Origin: Bacteroidia bacterium
Lineage (GTDB): Bacteria; Bacteroidota; Bacteroidia; NS11-12g; UBA9320
Direction of reading: 5' to 3'
NCBI GenBank assembly: GCA_020053795.1
Contig: JAGVMN010000027.1
Location: 1-63,455 of the forward strand
DNA length: 63,455 bases
Shown here: positions 26,117 to 35,318 of the stretch, piece after piece
How positions within the stretch are numbered: position 1 is the stretch's first letter
Layout: each line of letters opens with the position of its first letter
Made by a program: the position numbers and the translations under genes
The notes under the pieces: model-generated
The model's database searches: none
Seen by the model: only the letters and a program-made list of their open reading frames with translations
Told to the model about the DNA's origin: nothing

Positions 26117-28188
26117 GGTATCCGTACATTATATGGATTTTGTTGTTGGTCAATCTCCTTTTGATCAACTCAAGGGTTGAAGCTAAATCACATGCCAACG
26201 CTATTGTAAATATTTCAGGTGAAATGCTAACGCTACCTGACTTCAAAATCAACTCGGGACAAAACAGTATAGCACTAAAAGGAAATTTTTATTCGAATTA
26301 TTATCAATTCAAACTCCCTAAACGCAATGGGGATTTTGGTCTGATTATAAATACTCCCAGAATTGACACACTGCGGCTTTTTAAGAAATCCGGGGATCAA
26401 CTTATGCTGATACGTGAGATCAATAGTCTTAAAGACAAAGGTTCTCAAACGGTCAATTATTTCCTCAAACTTCCTTCATCTGAAAATAGTACGGACACTT
26501 TTATTGTATTTGCTTCTAACAAATTTCCCTTGCATGTGCCATTCTACTTTGGGCGTAACGAACAACTTCTGGATCGCGAACACACTATTGAAATATTGTT
26601 TGCCTTTTATGCCGGTATCATGGTTGTCATGATTCTTTACAATTTCTTCCTTTTTGTTTTCACCAAAGATAAAACCTATTTTCTTTACATCATTTATATA
26701 CTTGCCGTTCTGTTCACCCAACTTTCGATATTCGGATATTCAACTAAATTTGTCTGGCCCGGAAATGTTTGGCTAAACGAACAAAGTGTCAATTTGTTTA
26801 CGGCATTGGTAGGAATTGCCTCCCTTGAGTTTTTTCGGGCCTTCAACCAAACTAAAGAGTTTGTGCCGCGATTAAACAGAGGCCTCAATCTATTTCATCT
26901 GGTTTATATTGTTGCATTGGTTATTTCTTTTCTGAGCATTGATTATGTACCATTTGCTTACAACGTCATATCGGTTAATGCCACGTTGCTTTCAATGGTG
27001 GCAGTAGGAATAGCTATACATATATTAACAAAAGGTTTCAGACCGGCAAAGTTCTTTTTGATTGCCTGGGGGATTTTCATTTTCGGGGTGATGTTATATA
27101 TTTTCAAAGACTTTGGATTGTTGCAATATAATTTTCTGACAAATTACACCATGCCCATTGGGTCGGCACTGGTAACCATTATTCTTTCACTTGCTCTTGC
27201 CGACCGAATAAATACTTTAAAACGCGAAAAGGAGGAGTCTCAGGCAAGGACCCTGGAAGAAATGCAGAAAAATGAAAAGCTGATAAAAGAGCAAAATATG
27301 ATGCTGGAGCAAAAAGTTACTGAAAGGACTTTTGAATTGAACCAAACCCTTGAAAACCTTAAAGCAGCTCAAAAACAACTCGTCGAATCTGAAAAGATGG
27401 CCTCATTGGGACAGTTAACTGCAGGCATAGCTCATGAGATTAACAACCCTATCAATTTTGTTTCGTCCAATATCGAACCTTTAAAAGCAGATATTGCCGA
27501 TATTATTGAGTTGCTTAACCTATACAAGGAAAAGAGTCAGGAGGCTACCCTATCAGAAGAAAGTTTGAAATCCATTAAGAATTTTGAACGTGATATAGAC
27601 CTGCCTTACACCTTAGGTGAAATTGACCAGTTGATGGAAGGCATAAAAGTTGGTGCCCATCGAACAACAGAAATCGTAAACAGTCTCAGATTATTTGCCA
27701 GAACCGAAGACCATAGCCTTACCGGAGCCAGTGTTAATGATGGAATTTTATCCACCTTAACCATTTTAAAGAACAGTATCGGGAAAATTAGTGTCGTGAG
27801 GGAGTTTGAAGACCTACCGGAAATAGATTGCTATCCAAGCAAACTCAATCAGGTATTCATGAACATAATTGATAACGCTCTGCATGCCATAAAGGACCGG
27901 TGGGGGAATACTGAAAAAGGAATTCTTACACTCCGGACAAAACTGAGTGGAGACAAAGTAAGAATTGAGATAGGTGACAATGGAAAGGGTATTCCGGAAC
28001 ACGTTATCAACAAAATATTTGAACCGTTTTTTACCACTAAGGATGTAGGCATGGGTACAGGTTTGGGGCTTTCGATAACATACGGTATTATTGAAAATCA
28101 TATGGGAAAAATTTGGCCTGAAACTGTTATTGGGGAAGGAACCAGATTTATCATAGAACTGCCAATTAAACATCATACTAACCAGTGA
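26113..28188 (+). CDS. 7TM-DISM sensor histidine kinase
   Basis: A 691-residue membrane kinase. In order: signal/TM (about 5-22); a beta-rich outside domain of the 7TMR-DISMED2 type (about 30-165, with FKLPKRNGDFGLI); seven TM helices (about 175-375); a coiled coil (about 375-420); HisKA with AHEINNP (His near 445); HATPase_c with NIIDNALHAI, DNGKGIPE and GTGLGLS. DISM outside domains bind carbohydrates or other small molecules. It overlaps the GNAT gene upstream and the hybrid receiver-kinase downstream, so it is the sensor of a coupled pathway. Confidence 0.93.
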   Translation: MRYPYIIWILLLVNLLLINSRVEAKSHANAIVNISGEMLTLPDFKINSGQNSIALKGNFYSNYYQFKLPKRNGDFGLIINTPRIDTLRLFKKSGDQLMLIREINSLKDKGSQTVNYFLKLPSSENSTDTFIVFASNKFPLHVPFYFGRNEQLLDREHTIEILFAFYAGIMVVMILYNFFLFVFTKDKTYFLYIIYILAVLFTQLSIFGYSTKFVWPGNVWLNEQSVNLFTALVGIASLEFFRAFNQTKEFVPRLNRGLNLFHLVYIVALVISFLSIDYVPFAYNVISVNATLLSMVAVGIAIHILTKGFRPAKFFLIAWGIFIFGVMLYIFKDFGLLQYNFLTNYTMPIGSALVTIILSLALADRINTLKREKEESQARTLEEMQKNEKLIKEQNMMLEQKVTERTFELNQTLENLKAAQKQLVESEKMASLGQLTAGIAHEINNPINFVSSNIEPLKADIADIIELLNLYKEKSQEATLSEESLKSIKNFERDIDLPYTLGEIDQLMEGIKVGAHRTTEIVNSLRLFARTEDHSLTGASVNDGILSTLTILKNSIGKISVVREFEDLPEIDCYPSKLNQVFMNIIDNALHAIKDRWGNTEKGILTLRTKLSGDKVRIEIGDNGKGIPEHVINKIFEPFFTTKDVGMGTGLGLSITYGIIENHMGKIWPETVIGEGTRFIIELPIKHHTNQ

Positions 28189-29288
28189 TGACCGACGGTG
28201 AAAGGAATAAAATACTAATTGTAGATGATGAGTTGCCAAACCTGCAGTCCTTCAAAGCTACTTTCCGTCGCATATACAATGTATATACTGCCCAATCTGC
28301 CGAAGAAGGTTTTAACATTTTATTAGAAGAACCCGATATCTGTGTGGTGGTTTCTGACCACAAAATGCCGGTTAAAACCGGTGTTGAGTTTCTGGAAGAC
28401 CTTAAGAACCTGTATCCGGAAATGATTCGAATTGTATTGACAGGATATGCAGATTTAGAATCAACCAGAGACGCTATTAACAAAGCCAGCGTTTACCGGT
28501 TTCTGAACAAACCATGGAATGAGGCCGATCTTGCCGGTACTCTCGCATCAGCGGTAGAATTGTTCCAGACAAGAGCTCAGCTTAAAAAGAACCGCGAAGA
28601 ATTAGAAAATGCCTATGCCGAGTTGAGTCGCTTTGTTTATAGTGCCTCGCATGACCTTCGTGCTCCTTTGGTTTCTGTAATGGGACTCATACATCTGGCA
28701 AAACAAGATCCTGCATTTCCAAAAGACGATGCCTATATGCCACTCATAGAACAGAGCATCATGAAATTGGATGTATTTGTGAAAAACATCGTTGACTATT
28801 ATCAAAACAAGGAACGGAGCAACAAACCAACTATTGTTGATATTGAAGCCATTTTAAATGAAGTCTTTGAAGCACTTGAATTTTACAGACAAAGAGAAGG
28901 CATAAAACGCGAAACGGAAATTGACATTCAAAGTCCGATTGTCTGCGATGAATTCAGGCTACGGGTGATCTTAAACAATTTAGTTTCCAATGCCATCAAG
29001 TATCAGAGAAAAGATGAAACCAACAAAAAGATTTTTGTAACCATAAAAGCAGATGCCGATTCGTTAGTAATAAGTGTTGAAGACAACGGAATCGGCATCA
29101 AAGCTGGATCGTTAAACAGCCTTTTCGAAATGTTTTACAGGGCCACCAATCAAGAATCTGGATCGGGGATTGGATTGTATATAGTGAAAGATGCCATTCA
29201 CAAATTGAATGGAACAGTAAATGTCGAGTCTGAATTTGGAAAGGGTTCCAAGTTCACGGTAATGATACCAAACCAAAAAGAACAATGA
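28185..29288 (+). CDS. Hybrid receiver-histidine kinase
   Basis: A 367-residue cytoplasmic protein: receiver domain (about 6-125; ILIVDDE, phospho-Asp in VVSDHKMP, KPW motif), short coiled coil, HisKA with SASHDLRAPL (His near 154) and HATPase_c with NNLVSNAIKY, DNGIGI and GSGIGLYIV. Such REC-first kinases usually take a phosphate or signal from an upstream sensor and pass it on. Start overlaps the sensor kinase by 4 bp, and the receiver at 29290 follows 1 bp later. Confidence 0.92.
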   Translation: MMTDGERNKILIVDDELPNLQSFKATFRRIYNVYTAQSAEEGFNILLEEPDICVVVSDHKMPVKTGVEFLEDLKNLYPEMIRIVLTGYADLESTRDAINKASVYRFLNKPWNEADLAGTLASAVELFQTRAQLKKNREELENAYAELSRFVYSASHDLRAPLVSVMGLIHLAKQDPAFPKDDAYMPLIEQSIMKLDVFVKNIVDYYQNKERSNKPTIVDIEAILNEVFEALEFYRQREGIKRETEIDIQSPIVCDEFRLRVILNNLVSNAIKYQRKDETNKKIFVTIKADADSLVISVEDNGIGIKAGSLNSLFEMFYRATNQESGSGIGLYIVKDAIHKLNGTVNVESEFGKGSKFTVMIPNQKEQ

Positions 29289-29289
29289 T

Positions 29290-29664
29290 ATGCTGACAAT
29301 GCTTATAGATGACAATTCGATTGATTTGTTTTTGAATCAGCGGCTACTAGAAGTAGGCGGCTTTCAATCAGAATTTATTACCTTCCCTCTGGCATCAGAG
29401 GCTGTTGCATATATTCAAAGTCATATTAATGAAGGCAAAAGACTTCCGCAGGTAATCATTCTTGATATTCAGATGCCCATCATGAACGGTTTCGAGTTTT
29501 TGGAAGAGCTAAAGAAAATGTTCCCGGAAAATTGCCCTTCAAAAGTCTTTCTGCTTTCCTCTACCATCCATCAGGGCGATTTGAAGCGTGCCCAGAGTTT
29601 TGAACCAATGGCTTTTTTATTGGAAAAGCCCTTAAAAGTAGAACGAATCAAAGCCCTTTTGTAG
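29290..29664 (+). CDS. Single-domain response regulator
   Basis: A 124-residue CheY-like receiver (LIDDN acidic residues, phospho-Asp in ILDIQMP, Thr/Ser in LLSSTIHQ, Lys in EKPLK). It has no output domain and is the last gene of the four-gene signalling operon, probably the phosphate target of the hybrid kinase. Its 3' end overlaps the convergent flippase-like gene by 17 bp. Confidence 0.9.
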   Translation: MLTMLIDDNSIDLFLNQRLLEVGGFQSEFITFPLASEAVAYIQSHINEGKRLPQVIILDIQMPIMNGFEFLEELKKMFPENCPSKVFLLSSTIHQGDLKRAQSFEPMAFLLEKPLKVERIKALL

Positions 29665-30721
29665 CATTTCTTTTTCTGATTCGCCTGAGCCAGATCGGTA
29701 ATATGATACTACCCGCAATTAAATAAGGGTAATAACTCAGTATCCGCCATAAGAAAGCCACACCCCCTGAAATTTCTTTTTCCGGTAAAAATTCTCCGAG
29801 GAATGCCGGAAAAATAATTTCTGCTACCCCGCTTCCTCCGGGGGTTACGGCAACCATCAGAATAATCCACATCACCAATTGTCGTCCATAGACAATTAAA
29901 TGATCTGAAACCGGACCGAAAGCAAGCATCAGGCAGTTAACCATCAGGTATCTCGCCGTCCACGAAAGAAATGTAGCACCAAAAGCCTTCAACCAAAAAT
30001 TGAAATTCTTATCTCTGAATTCTTTTGCAGAAACGACCAAATCCCTCGCCCATTCTCTTGAATTCCACCGCCACTTTCGCAAAAGTGGCAAAGAAAATAT
30101 CCAGATAATCAACCGCTGAGTAATTTGCGGTCTCAAGAGTAAAACAATCAATAAAAACAAAGTGTAGCCAAGCAAGATGCTGTAACCGGTCCAAAAGAAA
30201 ACCTTGAGGTTAGCGGCGTTGAAGACCCTCTCAAGCCTTGAAATATCAAAAGCAGGAAAGGCATTATCGAACCCGATGACCATGAAAACAACCGGTACCA
30301 TCAGAATAAAAAATATTTCGTCCAGAAGAGAAGTAACAAGAACTATTGCCGTAGTTCTTCCCGTTTTCATTTTTTCCTGTGCCATGATCACCAAAGCAAC
30401 AGCAGTTCCTCCGACAGCACTAGGCGAAATGGCGGAGGAAAACTCCCATAGTATGGCAATCTCGAAACATTGTCTCCAGTTGAGTTCTTTGTCACTTAGT
30501 AACCGAAGCCTGATCATATAACCCAAATCCCTTAAAACCATCATCAAAACCGAAAGAGCCAACCAGAGTGAAGAATAAATGCTCCAGTTAATACTTTGAT
30601 ATGCTTTACCATCAAAATTCCAGAATACAATAAACAAAGTGACCGCCAAACCTATAATCACAGGAAGAATGACTCTTCTTCCCTTGAAGTAATGCGTGAT
30701 ATCCATTTTAAGGTTCGACAT
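29648..30721 (-). CDS. Flippase-like membrane protein (UPF0104/AglD-LPG synthase TM family)
   Basis: A protein of about 357 residues from the ATG at 30721; an upstream ATG at 30763 gives 14 extra residues of poor quality. It has about eight to nine membrane helices and motifs seen in the lysylphosphatidylglycerol-synthase TM region family: SAISPSAVGGTAVALV (about 98-113) and VTPGGSGVAEI (about 305-315). Related proteins flip or transport lipids. The function here is unknown. It is convergent with the signalling operon. Confidence 0.85.
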   Translation of the reverse strand: MSNLKMDITHYFKGRRVILPVIIGLAVTLFIVFWNFDGKAYQSINWSIYSSLWLALSVLMMVLRDLGYMIRLRLLSDKELNWRQCFEIAILWEFSSAISPSAVGGTAVALVIMAQEKMKTGRTTAIVLVTSLLDEIFFILMVPVVFMVIGFDNAFPAFDISRLERVFNAANLKVFFWTGYSILLGYTLFLLIVLLLRPQITQRLIIWIFSLPLLRKWRWNSREWARDLVVSAKEFRDKNFNFWLKAFGATFLSWTARYLMVNCLMLAFGPVSDHLIVYGRQLVMWIILMVAVTPGGSGVAEIIFPAFLGEFLPEKEISGGVAFLWRILSYYPYLIAGSIILPIWLRRIRKRNATKGL

Positions 30722-30925
30722 TAGATATTTTTGACGATGGCCAAAAATAGTGATTGTCTGCAAGTTGCAAAAAGATTTGTCAAACTTAATTCACACAATA
30801 ACCGGAACTTAACACAACCGGAGGAAAAAAAAGCATTTTAGTGACCATTATAAAATGCCCCAAAAATAAAAAGTGACTTCATTTCAAGCTGAAATTTCAC
30901 AGTTTTGTAAATATTCTAACCGCAT

Positions 30926-30957
30926 TTGATGCAGTCGGGTTTTTTTATATAAATTGG
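30926..30957 (+). promoter_or_regulatory. Candidate promoter of the PKD-repeat protein
   Basis: TTG (30926-30928), 21-base spacer, then TAAATTGG (30950-30957), one mismatch from TAnnTTTG, about 28 bp before the ATG at 30985. Confidence 0.4.
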
Positions 30958-30984
30958 CCGTGTTTATTTTATTGAAAACCAAGA

Positions 30985-33900
30985 ATGCGGCTAACCAGAT
31001 ACTTGTTTTTGTTCTTTTTGCTCTCTGTTCAGACAATGATTGGATACACACAATGCACCATCGTTGCTCCCGACAAAGGTTGCATATATGAACTTATATC
31101 TTTTTCTTTCACCTCTTCAACGACCGCAACATCTGTTTCATGGGATTTTGGCGATGGCAGCAGTTCCACTCAAACAAATCCATTTTACAAGTACAACACC
31201 ACCGGAGAAATGACCGTAAAACTAACCCTTACCCTCACAGGGGGGCCCTGTACTGTTGAAAAGAAGATATTTATCCACGACAAGCCGGTTCCAAAATTTT
31301 CACTTTCTCCTAAGAGCAATTATTGCCTCGACAGCAACCTGATTGTGCTGACGGACAATTCCAATCCGGGAAGTACCTCCAGCCGCATCGAATCGAGGCT
31401 GATCTTATGGGGCGATGGAGACAGAACCCTGAATAATTATCCGAATATTAATTCGGTCGTTTCTCATAAATATCTCCGTGACGGCAAATTCACGCTTGAT
31501 ATTTCAGTAACAAATGTTGACGGCTGTGTCTCATCAACCACTCTTGATATAGAAATATTGCCCTATTATCAGCCCTCATATCATATCTTTCAAAGAACCA
31601 TCGAATGTGACTCCATTGCACTTTGTTTTGCCAACGACTCGCTTTATGATCCCCCTTTGCTTCCTCCCGTTCTTAAAAGAATGACCTGGCTTTGGGGCGA
31701 TGGACACCGATTTGAAGGCTATGAAGACACCATATGCCACGGAGGTTATATCACCAATTTTTATGATATTTCTTTGGTGGCAGAACATGCAAATGGCTGT
31801 ATTTCTACTTTCACCAAACGGGAACTTTTGCAATTGCTTAGCACCACAATTAGCCCAAGCATGGGGGATAAGACAAAGTGCCCAAACGAGAATTTCCTAT
31901 TTATCCAAAGCCAAAAACCTGGTGTCAGTTATGATTGGATTATTAAGGATTCCCGCGACCTGATTGTTGATGCCCGGAAAGGAAATGTCTATTCGGGTGC
32001 GTTGAAAATGCCCGGAAAGTACTACGTAGAATTCCGTGCACTTATTGGCAGTTGCCTCTCTGAATATTTTGATTCGATTGAGGTGGTGGGCGTTTTATCA
32101 GAAATCAAAATTCTCAACCGAAACCAGTGTGATAACAGGGATACGGTTTATTTCAATGTCTATTACACGATGTACGGAACCGACAGTGTAGAACAAATAT
32201 GGAATTTTGGAGACAGGTACGCTCCTAATTGTACAACACTTGTTAATGAGTCATACACCTCCTGCGGCCTTTCCATGAAACAATTTGCCAAGCACAAGTA
32301 TGATTCCATGGGTTGCTATAATATCTGGTTTAAAGTAAGGGACCTGAAAAACGGATGCTCTGATAGTTTGGTAGGCTATATTCGGGTAAACACGCCTGAC
32401 ACCAGCCAAATCAGTTATGAGGTAAAAAAACCCTGTGCCGGTACTAATCCCGACAATATATTTACGTTTAAAGTTCCTGAATGTGTAGATTCAACGATGG
32501 TGAATTATGATTCGGCCTGCAATAAAGATGTTTTTATTGATTTCAAGGACAAATGGAGCTACAGTTTATTCTGTGACCCAAGTCGCTGGATTACCGTTGG
32601 ATTCCGGTTCCGAAGCGGAGATGATACCGTCTATCGGTCAAATGACACAGACGACTATTATATTGATCCGGGCCGTATATGCATTTATAATATTTGGAAG
32701 CACCGCTGGTTCCGGTTGATGGAAGCTCCCGATGCTGCATTTACACTGCTTCAGGATACCTGTCCACCCAGTGTGGTGACCATCGTGCCTACTTTTAAAA
32801 ATCAATCTTTGGTTCGAAAAGGAGCGGCCTATTGGGATGACGGAAGCCTCCTTGACACCTTTACGCTTGACGGACGGATTGATTCCATTGGACCATTTAG
32901 TCACTACTTCCGGAAGTCAGGCGATTATTACATAAACCTTTTGCTTGAATCTGACAGCGGATGTACCGGAACTTATCAGGTGAGGTTGCCCTTAGGACAT
33001 TTTGCCAATTTCAATATTTTAGATGCTTCTTGTCCGGGAGCAGAAATCAGACTCGTTGATTCCATAAGATATTGGGATATGGATCCGATTGATCCACCAC
33101 CATGTGCCCCCCCCCCCGGTGCTTGTAAGATTGCCTGGTGGCGAATGAAATCAAGACGCGATGCGGGTAAGGAAACCATTAAATGGGATCTCGGTGGAGG
33201 GCGTTTGATAAAAGGAAAATTAGATGAGCCAACCCCTACTATTACCTATGATAAAGCCGGCACTTACACCATAACAATGATTACAAAGAACAGCCGGAAT
33301 TGTTCCGACACTTTACAAAAAACAGTGTCGGTAAGCGGTGCAACTGCCGGGATGAAAAAAATTACCAAGAAACTTTTGTGTGATGATATCATCCAACTTT
33401 TTGATTCATCTAAAATCCCGATCTCAACAAGATTGGATTCCATTGTGGAGCAATATTGGGATTTTGGAGATGGAAAGACACCTTCCTATTTGGAAAACCC
33501 ATTTCACTATTATTCAAGTTTTGGAACCTACACCATCACCCATTCCATCAGGTCATTGGTTGGTTGTATAGACACTGTTACGACCCAAATTTCAATAGAG
33601 GGTCCTCTTCCAAAATTTATCATACAGGATTCTATTGGCTGTGCTCCGCTGAAAGTGACATTTGACAACCTTTCTCAGCGTAGTTCCAAGTACATCTGGT
33701 ATTTTGGCGATCCCCTGTTTACAACACTTTCGACAAACCTCGATACGAATGTCGCATTTTCTTTTACTAAGCCCGGAATCTATTACATTTACCTCCTGGG
33801 GAGTGACAGTGTGGTAATCCCTGACAACTCGGGAAAAATAAAATACTGCAGTGCCCTTTTTCCTGATACTTCAAGTAAACTGGCTCCGGTCAGGAGGGTG

Positions 33901-34737
33901 ATAGTGCTACCCGATCCACTTGTGGGAATTGACATTCCGGATTTTTTGTGCAGAGACAAGCAACTCAGGCTCAGGAGTAGCTCAGACTCCATCTATGACG
34001 TCTTCAACTGGAATGTTAATGGAACAAATATTACCAGTTATCAGAGCGATACTATGGTGGATTTCGTTGCCGACTCCGGTAAAATTATCGTCAAGCTAAG
34101 ACCAACCTACGCCAAATGGGGAGATTATGAAGCTGTTTGTTTCGATTCAGCTTTTAAGGAAATTTATGTATCGGGTATTTTGGCCGATTTTACCTATCAA
34201 TTGGATAGCATTTGCAACGGACTCTCATTGACAGATGCTTCGCAACAGGCACAAAACTATTTATGGGCCTATACCATTGCTTCAAATGCCATTGGAACTG
34301 ACACCATCCGAAGTCCGAGGTTAAACCTGAACGCCTATCAGGGAATGGTAACCCTGCGATTAGTCGTAAAAGATAGTTTCGGATGTGTGAGTGAACGGTT
34401 AGATTCTGTAAAACTTAACGACATTGCTCTGAAATATGAACTGGCAAATGTGTTTACACCGAACGGTGATGGTATTAATGATGTGTATGACATCAACATA
34501 AAAAACCAGAATTACTACCATCTGAGCATCTACAACCGTTGGGGCGAAATAGTCTATGAAAGTTCAGAAGACGGAACCACAGCCAACGATCTGAACTGGA
34601 ATGGCATGTACCGAAACGGAACGGTAAAATTACCCGAAGGTGCCTATTTCTATATCTTCGAAACCGACCACCGCTGCAACCCGAATGCCAAGAGAATTAA
34701 GATAAATGGAACTATCACCTTGATCAGGGGAGAGTGA
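30985..34737 (+). CDS. Large PKD-repeat surface protein with type IX (type B) sorting domain
   Basis: A 1250-residue exported protein. Signal peptide about 1-22. PKD domains are marked by repeated W-x-F/W-G-D-G-x and ...Y-x-x-G-x-Y/F-T-V/I elements, for example WDFGDGSSSTQTNPFYKY near 50-70, WGDGDRTLNNY near 150, WLWGDGHRFEG near 235, QYWDFGDGKTPSYLE near 825 and YIWYFGDP near 905. The last 95 residues are the gliding-associated/type B C-terminal domain (VFTPNGDGINDVY..., FYNRWGE-like YNRWGEIVYES, YFYIF) used by the type IX secretion system. Eleven consecutive C's (33107-33117) encode A-P-P-P in the middle of the ORF. Probably a cell-surface adhesin-like protein. Confidence 0.95.
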   Translation: MRLTRYLFLFFLLSVQTMIGYTQCTIVAPDKGCIYELISFSFTSSTTATSVSWDFGDGSSSTQTNPFYKYNTTGEMTVKLTLTLTGGPCTVEKKIFIHDKPVPKFSLSPKSNYCLDSNLIVLTDNSNPGSTSSRIESRLILWGDGDRTLNNYPNINSVVSHKYLRDGKFTLDISVTNVDGCVSSTTLDIEILPYYQPSYHIFQRTIECDSIALCFANDSLYDPPLLPPVLKRMTWLWGDGHRFEGYEDTICHGGYITNFYDISLVAEHANGCISTFTKRELLQLLSTTISPSMGDKTKCPNENFLFIQSQKPGVSYDWIIKDSRDLIVDARKGNVYSGALKMPGKYYVEFRALIGSCLSEYFDSIEVVGVLSEIKILNRNQCDNRDTVYFNVYYTMYGTDSVEQIWNFGDRYAPNCTTLVNESYTSCGLSMKQFAKHKYDSMGCYNIWFKVRDLKNGCSDSLVGYIRVNTPDTSQISYEVKKPCAGTNPDNIFTFKVPECVDSTMVNYDSACNKDVFIDFKDKWSYSLFCDPSRWITVGFRFRSGDDTVYRSNDTDDYYIDPGRICIYNIWKHRWFRLMEAPDAAFTLLQDTCPPSVVTIVPTFKNQSLVRKGAAYWDDGSLLDTFTLDGRIDSIGPFSHYFRKSGDYYINLLLESDSGCTGTYQVRLPLGHFANFNILDASCPGAEIRLVDSIRYWDMDPIDPPPCAPPPGACKIAWWRMKSRRDAGKETIKWDLGGGRLIKGKLDEPTPTITYDKAGTYTITMITKNSRNCSDTLQKTVSVSGATAGMKKITKKLLCDDIIQLFDSSKIPISTRLDSIVEQYWDFGDGKTPSYLENPFHYYSSFGTYTITHSIRSLVGCIDTVTTQISIEGPLPKFIIQDSIGCAPLKVTFDNLSQRSSKYIWYFGDPLFTTLSTNLDTNVAFSFTKPGIYYIYLLGSDSVVIPDNSGKIKYCSALFPDTSSKLAPVRRVIVLPDPLVGIDIPDFLCRDKQLRLRSSSDSIYDVFNWNVNGTNITSYQSDTMVDFVADSGKIIVKLRPTYAKWGDYEAVCFDSAFKEIYVSGILADFTYQLDSICNGLSLTDASQQAQNYLWAYTIASNAIGTDTIRSPRLNLNAYQGMVTLRLVVKDSFGCVSERLDSVKLNDIALKYELANVFTPNGDGINDVYDINIKNQNYYHLSIYNRWGEIVYESSEDGTTANDLNWNGMYRNGTVKLPEGAYFYIFETDHRCNPNAKRIKINGTITLIRGE
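33107..33117 (+). repeat. C11 homopolymer inside the PKD-repeat gene
   Basis: An uninterrupted run of eleven C's lies inside the surface-protein ORF (encoding Ala-Pro-Pro-Pro). In this frame the ORF is open; loss or gain of one or two C's would end translation early and remove the sorting domain. Confidence 0.9.
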
Positions 34738-34779
34738 GATGAAGAATGTCTTTGTTCCTTTTTTGTTATTTGTGCCTTA

Positions 34780-34800
34780 GGTTGGAGTTTTTCTCCAACC
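34780..34800. repeat. Perfect hairpin GGTTGGAG-TTTTT-CTCCAACC
   Basis: An 8-bp perfect stem with a T5 loop, 43 bp downstream of the PKD gene stop. There is no U-tract after it. It is paired with a similar but opposite hairpin 45 bp later, so I regard it as one half of a palindromic repeat pair. Confidence 0.6.
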
Positions 34801-34845
34801 ACTTCAACTAATAGGACGATAACCCGTAATTTTTGTTCCATTACA

Positions 34846-34870
34846 GATGTTGGTGAAAAACACCAACATC
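34846..34870. repeat. Perfect hairpin GATGTTGGTG-AAAAA-CACCAACATC
   Basis: A 10-bp perfect stem with an A5 loop, the inverse style of the hairpin at 34780. Both stems carry GTTGG/CCAAC. The two may form one REP-like or mobile-element-derived unit. Confidence 0.6.
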
Positions 34871-34939
34871 GGGCAAAAAGGATATATTGATTTATGATCC
34901 CTAACAAGGTCAATGTTGTTTTCTGGGGAGTAATGAATT

Positions 34940-35236
34940 TTAGGCGAACAATTTTTCGAATCTGAAGAGGAAGAAAGGCACATCGGTTACTCCTCTTAAA
35001 TTGGCTCTAAAGCCTTTTATATTGGAGTTAAAAGTATCTGCGTATGGATTGGTGCTTCGGTGATCAAAAAAAAAGTTGAGGATGTTTTCCGGATGATAAT
35101 AATGGACTGCAATCCCCAACAAAAAATTGCTGAGCCTTTCATTCATTTCCTTCATCTTCACTACACAACTCGAACACCAGCTACCCCATGTTCCGTTGGC
35201 ATCTTGGACAAACACCACACTTCCGACAGCAGGCAC
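34940..35236 (-). pseudogene. ISAon1-like transposase C-terminal remnant
   Basis: The reading ends with a segment typical of the C-terminus of ISAon1-type (ISL3-related) transposases: RSTNPYADTFNSNIKGFRANLRG and DVPFFLFRFEKLFA, where intact enzymes have NRSTNASAESFNAKIKAFR...GVRDIPFFLFRL...FA. Upstream the frame degenerates with no transposase N-terminus in the neighbouring 80 bp, so this is a truncated, dead element. The N-terminal 30 residues include a WCSSC motif and may be chance or other debris. Confidence 0.65.
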
Positions 35237-35318
35237 CAGGGGCTTCAGATTTAATATTATCAGGCCCTACGCCTTAGAAAAAGGGTTTGAGCGATTGCCA
35301 CTCGCATCACAAATTTCA

